64,000 nucleotides of DNA. It comes from Deltaproteobacteria bacterium. Its GTDB lineage: Bacteria > Desulfobacterota > Desulfarculia > JACQYL01. The notes beneath the pieces were generated by a model. That model was not told the DNA's origin and searched no databases. It worked only from the letters and a program-made list of their open reading frames with translations. The position numbers were made by a program, and so were the translations under genes. Below, in pieces: positions 55,693-63,850 of the stretch; position 1 is the stretch's first letter, and every line of letters begins with the position of its first letter. The DNA is taken from the NCBI GenBank assembly GCA_016208165.1, contig JACQYL010000026.1:7228-71227 (forward strand), written 5' to 3'.

Positions 55693-55721
55693 CACCCATA
55701 AACCCTCTGGAGGAAAAAACG

Positions 55722-55749
55722 ATTATACCGAAACCACCTGGAAAAACAA
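55722..55749 (-). promoter_or_regulatory. Sigma-70 promoter of the prenyltransferase gene
   Basis: TTGTTT (55744-55749) and a perfect TATAAT (55722-55727) are 16 bases apart on the minus strand, with a 25-base leader to the ATG. It is the upstream end of the long leftward run. Confidence 0.6.
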
Positions 55750-56171
55750 TAAATCCTTATGCCCGCCCTCCGGGAGGAAAATGGGAAAAATCTCCCTCAT
55801 CCCTTCTTTTCCACCGGCGGGGCGCAGGGGGGTGAGCGGAAGTATACGTACAATCGCCGCCGATCAGTAACTTTTCAATGTGAGTATGGTGCAGACCGAA
55901 TTCCGGCTATCGTTGTCCGGGGTTGCCGTCAAGGGCATCGAATCCAAGAGCTTCCGTTCCCTAATACATCTGTGGGCGCCCATGGATTCAGCGATCCACG
56001 GAACCCTTTCCTGCGAGGATGCATCACGGACATCCAGGCGCCGACACGCTGCCGAACGCCTGGACGAGTCGGCCAAACTATGATAATTTTGAAACAAGTA
56101 TTGCCCACCATAATCCGATGAGGGACGAGGGGTCCGGGGCGCGGGTTCTTCAAACATGAAAGGGTGCCGAC
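55750..56171. other. Intergenic region between the prenyltransferase and TrxR-like genes
   Basis: These 422 bases between divergent genes contain no frame that looks coding and no clear promoter for the rightward gene. A weak TTTTGA/CATAAT pair near 56090-56115 may serve. Confidence 0.4.
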
Positions 56172-57095
56172 ATGGAAGCCGAGAAGTTTGACATCGTCAT
56201 CGTTGGTTCGGGTCCCGCGGGACTTACCGCCGCTATCTATGCCCAACGACTGGGGATGAACAGCGTCGTACTGGGAGATACTCCCGGAGGGAACCTTTAC
56301 ATGATCCAGAATCTCTGGAACTATCCGGGATTTCCCGGCGGCGTTCCCGGCGCGCAACTGGGCGCCCAGATGTTCGCCCAGGCGCAGATGGAGGGAGCTA
56401 CCCTTCCCATGATTCGACTTGCATCACTTTCAGCGGAAGGGGGAGTGTTTTTCTCGGAGACGGCGACGGGAGAGCGATATGAGTCCAGAACGGCTGTCCT
56501 GGCCATGGGTGTGGTGCCCAAGTCTCTGCACGTCCGAGGCGAAGAAAAACTGGGTATCCATTACTGTGCTTTATGCGACGGTCCCCTTTTCAGAGGCAAG
56601 GATGCAAACGTGGTAGTGGTGGGCGGCGGCAATATGGCTGCTCACGAGACTTTGATCTTGTCTCATTTTGCCGATCACATTCAGATGGTTCATCGCCGCG
56701 GCGAATTGCGGGCCGAGGCGGCTCTTCAGAAAGAGCTGCGGAATCGGGGCAACGTGGAGATGATCATGGACGCCCAGGTTCAGGAGGTTCTGGGTGATGA
56801 CACGGCTTCGGGGGTCCGTATCGCCACCCGAGAATGCGGGGAGCAAGTGCTTCGCGCCGACGGGATCTTTGTTTGCGTAGGTTGGGAACCGGACCTTCGG
56901 GTCATCCGGGTTCCGTTCGATACCACGTCGGAAGGCTACGTCAAGACGGACGCAAGTCTCATGTCGTCCCATCCCGGTCTGTTTGCCGCCGGGGACGTGA
57001 GGGATACGGCGATTCGACAGGTCGTTACCGCTTGTGCGGATGGAGCCCTCGCCGCCACCAGCGCGTACGAATATCTCAGCAAGCTCGATCGATAG
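56172..57095 (+). CDS. Thioredoxin reductase-like flavoprotein
   Basis: A 307-residue two-dinucleotide-domain flavoprotein. The FAD site is GSGPAGLTAAIYA, the redox-active disulfide CALC lies in HYCALCDGP, the NAD(P)H site is GGGNMAAHE followed by HRRGELRAE, and AAGDVRD closes the FAD domain. The HRRxxxR pattern suggests NADPH. The active site is CALC instead of the usual CATC, and GGGNMAAHE differs from the common GGGDSAxEE, so it may be a TrxR paralogue with another partner. No thioredoxin gene is adjacent. Confidence 0.85.
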   Translation: MEAEKFDIVIVGSGPAGLTAAIYAQRLGMNSVVLGDTPGGNLYMIQNLWNYPGFPGGVPGAQLGAQMFAQAQMEGATLPMIRLASLSAEGGVFFSETATGERYESRTAVLAMGVVPKSLHVRGEEKLGIHYCALCDGPLFRGKDANVVVVGGGNMAAHETLILSHFADHIQMVHRRGELRAEAALQKELRNRGNVEMIMDAQVQEVLGDDTASGVRIATRECGEQVLRADGIFVCVGWEPDLRVIRVPFDTTSEGYVKTDASLMSSHPGLFAAGDVRDTAIRQVVTACADGALAATSAYEYLSKLDR

Positions 57096-57116
57096 GCTGG
57101 AAGGATCGGAAGAGGC

Positions 57117-57689
57117 TTGAGCATTCCTTTGGATCAGATCGGATTCGATATCGACGGCGTCGTAGCGGATACCATGTCCTTGTTTCTGCATTTGGCGCAA
57201 ACGCGCTTCAATTTCCCCCACTGGAAATACGAGGACATTACGGATTACGATCTGACGGTATCGCTGGGTGTGGAAGCCGATGTGCTCCGGCCCATTACTC
57301 TGCTGGTCCTCGATGAGCCGCATCGGCTCGGATTGGAGCCTTTGGTCGGGGCCGTGGAAACGCTGACCCGTTTCTCCAGGCTGGCTCCCCTGATGTTCGT
57401 TACCGCGCGTCGGGATTGCGGCCCCATCTATTCCTGGATCCTGCAGACCCTGCGGATGGTGGATCCATTCACCGTGCATCTTGAAACCACGGGATCGCCG
57501 GAAAAGAAGCCCCTGGTTCTGCGTGAACTGGGTCTCCGGTTCTTCGTGGAAGACCGGCTCGAGACCTGTTTCCTGCTGGCGGATTCCGGCATTACGCCCA
57601 TTGTATTCGACCAGCCTTGGAACAGAAAGGCGCATCCGTTCCAACGGGTCCGGAACTGGGAGGAGCTGAACGAACTGCTGGAGGTGTGA
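57117..57689 (+). CDS. HAD-superfamily phosphatase (5'-nucleotidase-like)
   Basis: A 190-residue HAD protein: motif I FDIDGVVADT, motif II FVTAR, motif III region KKPLVLRELGLRFFVEDR with the acidic residues. It resembles the NT5C/YorS-like family. The substrate is unknown. It starts at TTG 57117, 21 bases after the TrxR-like gene, with AAGGA about ten bases upstream, and may be co-transcribed. Confidence 0.75.
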   Translation: MSIPLDQIGFDIDGVVADTMSLFLHLAQTRFNFPHWKYEDITDYDLTVSLGVEADVLRPITLLVLDEPHRLGLEPLVGAVETLTRFSRLAPLMFVTARRDCGPIYSWILQTLRMVDPFTVHLETTGSPEKKPLVLRELGLRFFVEDRLETCFLLADSGITPIVFDQPWNRKAHPFQRVRNWEELNELLEV

Positions 57690-57764
57690 TAGGATCGTTC
57701 GGCGGGTGGGCATATCCACGGGATTTCTTTGATTACCGATGCCGTCACGACGAACATCGCCGCA

Positions 57765-57784
57765 GGGCGAAAGCTGTTTCGCCC
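57765..57784. repeat. REP-like hairpin upstream of the RAYT gene
   Basis: GGGCGAAA and TTTCGCCC pair perfectly over 8 bp with loop GCTG. The right arm continues into CCTA, so it carries CGCCCCTA, also found in the palindrome inside the transposase gene. This suggests a common REP-like origin. Confidence 0.5.
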
Positions 57785-57882
57785 CTAAGTAACCGAAGCA
57801 GCGGCCCGGTATTTCGGTACGAGGGTAGGACCGTAATTTCTCTTCTGGGGCAAATGATCCGGTGCAGGGGAGAAGCAGCGCC

Positions 57883-58440
57883 GTGAACACGAAACGCCGT
57901 TCCCTGCGTTTGCCCGGATACGACTATTCGCAGGCCGGGGCGTATTGCGTAACCGTGTGCGGGCATGAACGGGCCCTATTGTTCGGGGATGTGCTGAACA
58001 AACAGATGGTCTTGAACGATTCAGGTCGGATGGTTGCCGAATGTTGGAATGATATCCCAATACAATTCTCCCATGTCGAATTGGATGAATTCGTCGTCAT
58101 GCCGAACCATATACATGGCATTGTGCTCATCAGGGGACGCGGTAGGGGCGTATTGCAATACGCCCCTACGGGACCTCGGTCACTGTCGCAAACCATTGGC
58201 GCAATCCTGCGAGGATTCAAATCCGTCGCCACCAGTCGCGTCAACGAATCAGGCAACACCCCCGGCGCGAAACTATGGCAACGCGACTATTATGAACACA
58301 TCATCCGAAATGACGAGGAATTGAACCGGGTCCGGGAAAGCATCAACGACAATCCGGCCGAAGGGGAATTCGATCGGGAAAACCCAACTGGTTTGCCCAC
58401 GCCATCGCAGGAAAGGCGGCGCCGCCAGGACCTGTTTTGA
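57883..58440 (+). CDS. REP-associated tyrosine transposase (RAYT, Y1 family)
   Basis: A 185-residue single-copy Y1 transposase relative. The metal-binding HxH motif is MPNHIHGIV and the catalytic tyrosine is in DYYEHIIRND, with the helical LSQTIGAILRGFKS and the basic N-terminus RRSLRLPGYDYSQAGAY. RAYTs process REP hairpins and are domesticated transposases. GTG 57883 follows GGGGAGAAG at suitable spacing; GTG 57862 is an alternative. Between the HxH block and the helical part the protein has an insert (RGRGRGVLQYAPTG) encoded by a perfect palindrome. Confidence 0.88.
   Translation: MNTKRRSLRLPGYDYSQAGAYCVTVCGHERALLFGDVLNKQMVLNDSGRMVAECWNDIPIQFSHVELDEFVVMPNHIHGIVLIRGRGRGVLQYAPTGPRSLSQTIGAILRGFKSVATSRVNESGNTPGAKLWQRDYYEHIIRNDEELNRVRESINDNPAEGEFDRENPTGLPTPSQERRRRQDLF
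58142..58169. repeat. Perfect 28-bp palindrome inside the RAYT gene
   Basis: The left half GTAGGGGCGTATTG (58142-58155) is followed without a spacer by its exact complement CAATACGCCCCTAC. Each end reads GTAG outward, the tetranucleotide typically recognised by RAYT proteins at the foot of REP hairpins. The element is in frame and adds about nine residues to the transposase. Confidence 0.85.
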
Positions 58441-58568
58441 ATCCGCCTTCAGGACTCCGACACCGTGGCATCAATACCTCCCGCAGGTGCGTCTCCGGCG
58501 TGGCCGTCCCGACCGTGGCAAGCGACCAAAACGTGGCAACCACTAAGGGCAACCACGGGAGGTTACCT

Positions 58569-58874
58569 TTAGCGCCCACTTTCCGTACATACCAACCTCA
58601 CCCTCGTAACCCCCCAGTTGCCTTGTTCCCGGTCCAGGTGGAAACTCGAGACCAGGGGATCCTGCTTCAGCAGGGCGTGCACCGTTTCCCGAAGCACTCC
58701 TTTGCCTTTTCCGTGAATGACCGTGACGTCCAGGATCCCCTCCTCGAAGCACGCGCGGAGGTATTCCGGCAGAAGATCGGAGACCTCTTTTGGGCTGAAG
58801 GTATGCAAGTCCAGGATCCCGTCGATGGGAATGCGCACCGGTTCCGGAAAAAGGTCTTCCCATTCTTCATTCAT
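58569..58874 (-). CDS. Small Smr-domain protein
   Basis: A 101-residue stand-alone Smr domain with LDLHTF (the conserved DLH motif) and VIHGKGKGVLRETV (the HGxGxG motif). Smr domains are nucleic-acid binding and some nick DNA or cleave RNA. Here there is no MutS part. GGAGG just upstream supports the ATG. It runs against both neighbours. Confidence 0.85.
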   Translation of the reverse strand: MNEEWEDLFPEPVRIPIDGILDLHTFSPKEVSDLLPEYLRACFEEGILDVTVIHGKGKGVLRETVHALLKQDPLVSSFHLDREQGNWGVTRVRLVCTESGR

Positions 58875-59016
58875 TGCATCCTCCGGTGCGCTTTCATTGA
58901 ATCCACGCGCACTTTATGGCATAGTTAGACCACCCGACGGGGGGATCGTCAAACGGTTGAATGGACCGTCGCAGGTCCGGGCGGCAGGGAATTGTTTTTT
59001 TGAAGAAAGGCGGGTT

Positions 59017-60378
59017 ATGGCCTTCAGGTCAATAGATGCCATGAAACAGGATGCGGACCGTATTGTCAGAGCCGCCATTCGAGCCGTGGACCCCGGCGCG
59101 GCCATCAGAAGGACCTGCAGGCGCGACGATAACCTGCTTTACATCGGGGACCGCGCGTACGATCTCTCGGGTTTGGAGCATGTATATATTATCGGTGCGG
59201 GAAAGGCCGGCGCACCGATGACTGCCGCATTGGAGGAACTTCTCGGGGAACGGGTAACAGGCGGCGTGGTGTGCGTCAAGTACGGCCACTCGGAGTCCAC
59301 CCGATTCACACGGATCATGGAAAGCGGCCACCCCGTGCCGGATGAAAACGGTGTGATGGCGGCGCGAAAAATTCTTGAAACGGCTCGACTGGCGGGTGAG
59401 CGGGATCTGGTGCTCTGCGTGCTTTCAGGTGGAGGCTCGGCGCTCACTCCCCTGCCGGTATCCGGAATCACCCTCGAGGAGAAGCAGGAGGCCACCCGGG
59501 TCCTGCTGGCTTCGGGAGCCACGATTCATGAAATAAACACGATTCGCAAGCACATCTCGGATTTCAAAGGCGGGAATCTGGCCAGAGCGGCTTATCCTGC
59601 CCATCTGGTCTCGTTGATTTTATCGGACGTGGTGGGGGACGATCCTGACGTGATCGCCTCGGGACCGACGTCGCCGGACTCGAGCACGTACGAGGAGTGT
59701 CAACGCATCTTCGAACGTCGGGAAATCGCCGACTCGATTCCCGAATCTATAAGAACCCGTATACTTCTGGGTGCTCGAGGACGGATACCTGAGACGCCCA
59801 AACCCGGAGATCCCGTGTTCCTCCATACTCAGAACCTGATCGTGGGAAGCAACCGGGATGCCGTGTTGGCCGCCGCATCCGAGGCGAACCGCCTGGGATA
59901 CAAGTCTCTGATTCTCTCGACGCGGATCGAAGGAGAGGCGAAGGAGGTAGCCCGGGTCCTGGCCGCGGTGGCCAAGGAGATCGTCGAGTCCGGCCATCCC
60001 ATCGCTCCGCCGGCTTGCATCCTCTCTGGAGGAGAAACCACGGTGACGCTCAAGGGCGACGGTCTGGGGGGGCGAAATACGGAATTCGTATTGGCTTCCG
60101 CCATGGAGCTGGCCGGATGGAACAGCGTGGTGACGGTCAGCGTGGGCACGGACGGCGCCGACGGTCCCACGGATGCGGCCGGTGCGATCTGCGACGGCGC
60201 GACCGTGCGCAAGGCCAAGGAAAAAGGTCTGGACCCGGAAAGCCATTTATCGAACAATGACTCGTATCGTTTTTTCGAGCAGACGGGCGGGTTGATCCGA
60301 ACCGGCCCTACAAAGACCAACGTAATGGACGTGCGTTTTTCCCTGGTGGGAAACGGGGAGGTCGGTTCTCCTCCATGA
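59017..60378 (+). CDS. Glycerate 2-kinase, MOFRL family
   Basis: A 453-residue protein with the GckA/TtuD-type fold: VYIIGAGKAGAPMTAALEELLG, VLSGGGSALTPLPV, SDVVGDDPDVIASGPTSPD, and the C-terminal MOFRL domain (SGGETTVTLKGDGLGGRN; TDGADGPTDAAGAI; TKTNVMDVRFSLV). It phosphorylates D-glycerate to 2-phosphoglycerate. GAAAGGCGGG upstream sets ATG 59017. Confidence 0.93.
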   Translation: MAFRSIDAMKQDADRIVRAAIRAVDPGAAIRRTCRRDDNLLYIGDRAYDLSGLEHVYIIGAGKAGAPMTAALEELLGERVTGGVVCVKYGHSESTRFTRIMESGHPVPDENGVMAARKILETARLAGERDLVLCVLSGGGSALTPLPVSGITLEEKQEATRVLLASGATIHEINTIRKHISDFKGGNLARAAYPAHLVSLILSDVVGDDPDVIASGPTSPDSSTYEECQRIFERREIADSIPESIRTRILLGARGRIPETPKPGDPVFLHTQNLIVGSNRDAVLAAASEANRLGYKSLILSTRIEGEAKEVARVLAAVAKEIVESGHPIAPPACILSGGETTVTLKGDGLGGRNTEFVLASAMELAGWNSVVTVSVGTDGADGPTDAAGAICDGATVRKAKEKGLDPESHLSNNDSYRFFEQTGGLIRTGPTKTNVMDVRFSLVGNGEVGSPP

Positions 60379-60410
60379 ATGAACCTTGAAGCAATGAAAT
60401 CGGTGATCTT

Positions 60411-61895
60411 TTGGATAAAATCAGTTCAGACGAACCAATTCGAGTACTCATACTGTCATCCGAAGTAGCCCCATACGCGCAATTTGGCTGCCTCGGAGAC
60501 GATGTTGGCTGTCTATATAAAGCCCTTCGAAAGCTCGGAGTCGAGGTCCGTGTCGTTCTTCCCTTTTACAGGATGGTGAGGGAATCCGAATGTCCTGTCA
60601 CACCGGTTCTCAAAAAGATGGAAGTGCCGGTGGGTGACAGGATTCTGGAGACCGATGTCTGGGAAACGTCCGAGGATGACGGGTCGAAAGTGTACTTCTT
60701 CGATCGGGAGGACCTGTTCGACCGCCCCAATCTTTACGGCAACACCCGTCATGGGGACTACTATGACAACCTGCATCGATACGTGTTCTTCTGTCGAGCG
60801 GGAATTCTGCTGGCCAAGCGGTTAGGTTTCCGTCCCAACGTGGTGCACCTGCACGATTGGGAAACCGGCGCGGTCAGTGTGTATCTGAAAAGTCTGTACA
60901 AAAACGATCCGTTTTTCTCCAAAACAGTTACGGTCTTTACTTTCCATAACGTGGGTTACCAGGGCAATTTCCCTGCTGAAGAACTGGCGCATACCGGAAT
61001 TCCGATTTCGTACTACAATCCCGGGGGAGTGGAATTCTGGGGCCAGATCAGTTTGCTCAAAGCAGGCATTGTGTTTTCGGACGCCATCAGCACCGTGAGC
61101 CCGACCTACGCCCGGGAAGTGCTCGATCCCACCTATGGGATGGGGATGGAGGGCGTGGTGGCCAAACGTGCATACGAGCTTCGCGGAATTCTGAACGGGA
61201 GGGACGACGAAGCATGGAACCCGGCCGCGGACCCGTTCATCGAGGCGCCATACAGCCCGCTGGACCTGTCGGGCAAGGATGCCTGCCGGAGAGCCCTGTT
61301 TCGGGAGTTCGGACTGAATCCCGAACTCGAGGACGGTCTTCTGCTGGGCTGGTCTTCTCGCTTCATCGACCAGAAGGGGGCGGGTCTGCTTCTGAAGTCG
61401 TTGGGGCCTCTTATGGGGAAGAAGACGGCTCTGATTATCCAAGGTGAAGGAGAGGAGGCCTATGAAAGCGAGCTGCGGGCCTGGATGGGAACCTATCCGG
61501 ACCGCATTGGACTGGCGATGGGGATGGAGGAACGAGTAACCCGACGGATCTTGTCCGGTGTGGACATTCTGGTGTCACCCTCTCGATACGAACCTTCAGG
61601 CATGACGCAGATGAGGGGTATGAAATACGGCGCCATCCCGCTGGTTCGGAAAACGGGTGCTTTCGTGGATATTGTCGAGCCCTACGACCCGGCCGCCGAG
61701 AGTGGGACCGGCTTTATGTTCGATCGGTTCGAAGTCTCTGAATTCATAGCCAAAGTGGACGAGGCGTACTTCGCGATGGCCGACGGGAAACGAAGAGATG
61801 TGCTCAGGCGGAACACCATGAGCAAGGAGTTCTCGTGGCAGCGGTGTGCGGAGGAATATCTAGATTTATACACGGCCGCGATAAACAAGCGATAA
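60411..61895 (+). CDS. glgA: Glycogen/starch synthase-like GT5 glucosyltransferase
   Basis: A 494-residue GT-B enzyme. The C-terminal donor-site block SRYEPSGMTQMRGMKYGAIPLVRKTG is typical of GlgA, and HNVGYQGNFP with LHDWETGAVSVYLK marks the N-terminal domain. The usual KTGGL motif is changed: SEVAPYAQFGCLGDDVG has Gln in place of the ADP-glucose-binding Lys and Cys for the second Gly. The start is TTG 60411 with a weak ribosome site; an ATG at 60394 is out of frame. It may still make glucan, or use another donor. Confidence 0.85.
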   Translation: MDKISSDEPIRVLILSSEVAPYAQFGCLGDDVGCLYKALRKLGVEVRVVLPFYRMVRESECPVTPVLKKMEVPVGDRILETDVWETSEDDGSKVYFFDREDLFDRPNLYGNTRHGDYYDNLHRYVFFCRAGILLAKRLGFRPNVVHLHDWETGAVSVYLKSLYKNDPFFSKTVTVFTFHNVGYQGNFPAEELAHTGIPISYYNPGGVEFWGQISLLKAGIVFSDAISTVSPTYAREVLDPTYGMGMEGVVAKRAYELRGILNGRDDEAWNPAADPFIEAPYSPLDLSGKDACRRALFREFGLNPELEDGLLLGWSSRFIDQKGAGLLLKSLGPLMGKKTALIIQGEGEEAYESELRAWMGTYPDRIGLAMGMEERVTRRILSGVDILVSPSRYEPSGMTQMRGMKYGAIPLVRKTGAFVDIVEPYDPAAESGTGFMFDRFEVSEFIAKVDEAYFAMADGKRRDVLRRNTMSKEFSWQRCAEEYLDLYTAAINKR

Positions 61896-62247
61896 ACATT
61901 CAAGACCCCGGGTCTCAGGCCTTTTACGATCTCTCTTTCGCCGCCGGAAGGCCGCAGGCGGATTTTGAGCGGGCGCCATCCTGCGGCGGGGAGCGGCGAA
62001 AATTATTTTGTTGTTGAAATGGAAATAGTGTGATAAATATTTTTATTTCAATTTTTTAAAAGGGACGCACAAGCGCGCTCCGGTCTTTTCGCTAACGGCA
62101 AGATGGTGCGCCGGACTGTGTCGTTCCGACTTCACACGCTTCGCACCCTGTTGGTGCTCGTTTCCACGGGCGTTTGATTGAATACCCGTGGCTTCGGGTG
62201 ATGGGGGCTGAGAAGAAGCGGAAGGAGAACCAACAAAGGAGGACATT
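61896..62247 (+). promoter_or_regulatory. Leader region of rpsB with hairpins
   Basis: This 352-base stretch has no gene. It contains a candidate promoter at 62011-62039. Further down are hairpin GCACC/GGTGC (62143-62157) and a perfect 7-bp stem CCACGGG/CCCGTGG (62164-62170 with 62185-62191). The hairpins lie in the untranslated leader, where ribosomal protein S2 commonly regulates its own operon. Confidence 0.4.
62011..62039 (+). promoter_or_regulatory. Candidate promoter of rpsB-tsf
   Basis: TTGTTG (62011-62016) and TAAATA (62034-62039) are separated by 17 bases, in the most A/T-rich part of the gap. The match is modest, and the leader to the rpsB ATG would be about 200 bases. Confidence 0.35.
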
Positions 62248-63147
62248 ATGTCGTATTTGACCATGAAGCAACTTCTGGAGGCCGGTGTTCACTTTGGACA
62301 CCAGACGAGGCGATGGAACCCCAAGATGAAACCTTACATTTTCGGGGCGCGGAACGGAATCTACATTGTTGATCTCCAGAAGACGGTGGTCATGTTCAAG
62401 AATGCCTACGATTTTGTAGCGGATACCGTCGAAAACGGAGAGTCAGTGCTGTTCGTCGGAACCAAGAAGCAGGCTCATGACTCCATCACGGAAGAATCTG
62501 CGCGTTGTGGCATGTATTATATGGCGAGTCGATGGTTGGGCGGTACCCTGACCAACTTCCAGACGATCTCGAAAAGCATTCAACGGTTGAAAAAACTCGA
62601 AATCATGAAGCAGGACGGGAGCATCAACAAGTTTCCCAAGAAAGAAATTTTGCTCATGGAAAAAGAGGTCATCAAACTCAATCGTAACCTTGGCGGCATC
62701 AAGGATATGGGGAGATTGCCCGGCGCCGTGTTTGTCGTTGATCCAAAGAAGGAAAGCATTGCCGTCCGCGAAGCAAATAAACTGAACATACCTGTCGTAG
62801 CCATCGTGGACACCAACTGCGACCCCGACAATATTGACTACCTTATACCGGGCAATGACGATGCCATTCGAGCCATCCGCCTGATTACTTCCCGAATTGC
62901 GGACGCCTGCCTCGAGGGGATCGATCGCCGCGACGCGGCAAGGCGGGCCGAAACCTCCAGAGATCAAGAGCTTCCGGGAAAATCGACATCCGAGGCCGGG
63001 GGGGATATTTCGGATGTTCAGACGCGCCGGGAAGCGGGCGGTCCGGAAGTGGTGATCATCAAACGTGAAAAAGCTGGTGAGCACGCCGAAGCGGCCGTAG
63101 CAGCCAACGCGCCGGACGAGGACGAGGGAGTCGACGCAGAGGAATAG
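62248..63147 (+). CDS. rpsB: Ribosomal protein S2
   Basis: A 299-residue protein. Residues 1-230 are standard S2 ([60 protein letters not shown]). The last 65 or so residues form an extended, acidic, low-complexity tail ending in [10 protein letters not shown], which is longer than in most bacteria. AAAGGAGG just upstream is a strong ribosome site. Confidence 0.98.
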   Translation: MSYLTMKQLLEAGVHFGHQTRRWNPKMKPYIFGARNGIYIVDLQKTVVMFKNAYDFVADTVENGESVLFVGTKKQAHDSITEESARCGMYYMASRWLGGTLTNFQTISKSIQRLKKLEIMKQDGSINKFPKKEILLMEKEVIKLNRNLGGIKDMGRLPGAVFVVDPKKESIAVREANKLNIPVVAIVDTNCDPDNIDYLIPGNDDAIRAIRLITSRIADACLEGIDRRDAARRAETSRDQELPGKSTSEAGGDISDVQTRREAGGPEVVIIKREKAGEHAEAAVAANAPDEDEGVDAEE

Positions 63148-63229
63148 ACCTGATTTCCTTCGACTCACGCTCTGAAGACGTTGTTTATCTGAGACAGGGA
63201 TCGAGGCCGCAATCAAAGGGGGATTCGTT

Positions 63230-63832
63230 TTGAAAATATCAGCCGAAATGGTGAGGAATCTGCGGGAAAAGACCAATGCGGGCATGATGGATTGTAAGAA
63301 AGCGCTGGCCGAGAGCGATGGTGATTTCGAGAAGGCCATAGAATACTTACGTCTGAAAGGTCTGGCCACGGCCCAGAAACGGGCCGGCAGGGCCACCAGT
63401 CAGGGACTGGTGCATGCCTACATTCACGGCGGGGGAAAGCTCGGCGTGTTGGTTGAAGTGAACTGCGAGACGGATTTCGTAGCGAAGAACGACACGTTCG
63501 TAGAATTTGTCAAGGATATCGCCATGCAGATCGCTGCTGCGAATCCGATCTGCGTCTCCCCGGAAGAGTTGCCGGAAGCCATTGTGAACAAAGAACGGGA
63601 GATCTATCGCCAACAAGCCCTCGAGTCCGGCAAGCCCCAGAACGTCGTGGATAAGATTGTTGAGGGCAAGCTGAAGAAATTCAAGACGGACGTCTGTCTG
63701 CTGGAGCAGGCGTTCGTTAAAGACACGGACAAAACCGTGAAGGATTTGTTGAACGAGATGGTCGCCTCCATTGGTGAGAATATCAACATTCGCAGGTTCG
63801 TCCGATTCCAACTGGGCGAGGATTTGGACTAG
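63230..63832 (+). CDS. tsf: Elongation factor Ts (short form)
   Basis: A 200-residue EF-Ts: VRNLREKTNAGMMDCKKALAESDGD is the N-terminal UBA-like domain and VEVNCETDFVAKNDTF the core motif. It recharges EF-Tu with GTP. The short length matches the Thermus-type form with one core subdomain. The start is TTG, preceded by AAAGGGGG at good spacing. Confidence 0.97.
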   Translation: MKISAEMVRNLREKTNAGMMDCKKALAESDGDFEKAIEYLRLKGLATAQKRAGRATSQGLVHAYIHGGGKLGVLVEVNCETDFVAKNDTFVEFVKDIAMQIAAANPICVSPEELPEAIVNKEREIYRQQALESGKPQNVVDKIVEGKLKKFKTDVCLLEQAFVKDTDKTVKDLLNEMVASIGENINIRRFVRFQLGEDLD

Positions 63833-63850
63833 AGCATCTGGGGTTCTCCT

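Noticed and set aside
55864-56157. Minus-strand frame of 97 codons in the gap before the TrxR-like gene
   Set aside because: No Shine-Dalgarno and no recognisable family; composition is unlike the real genes nearby.
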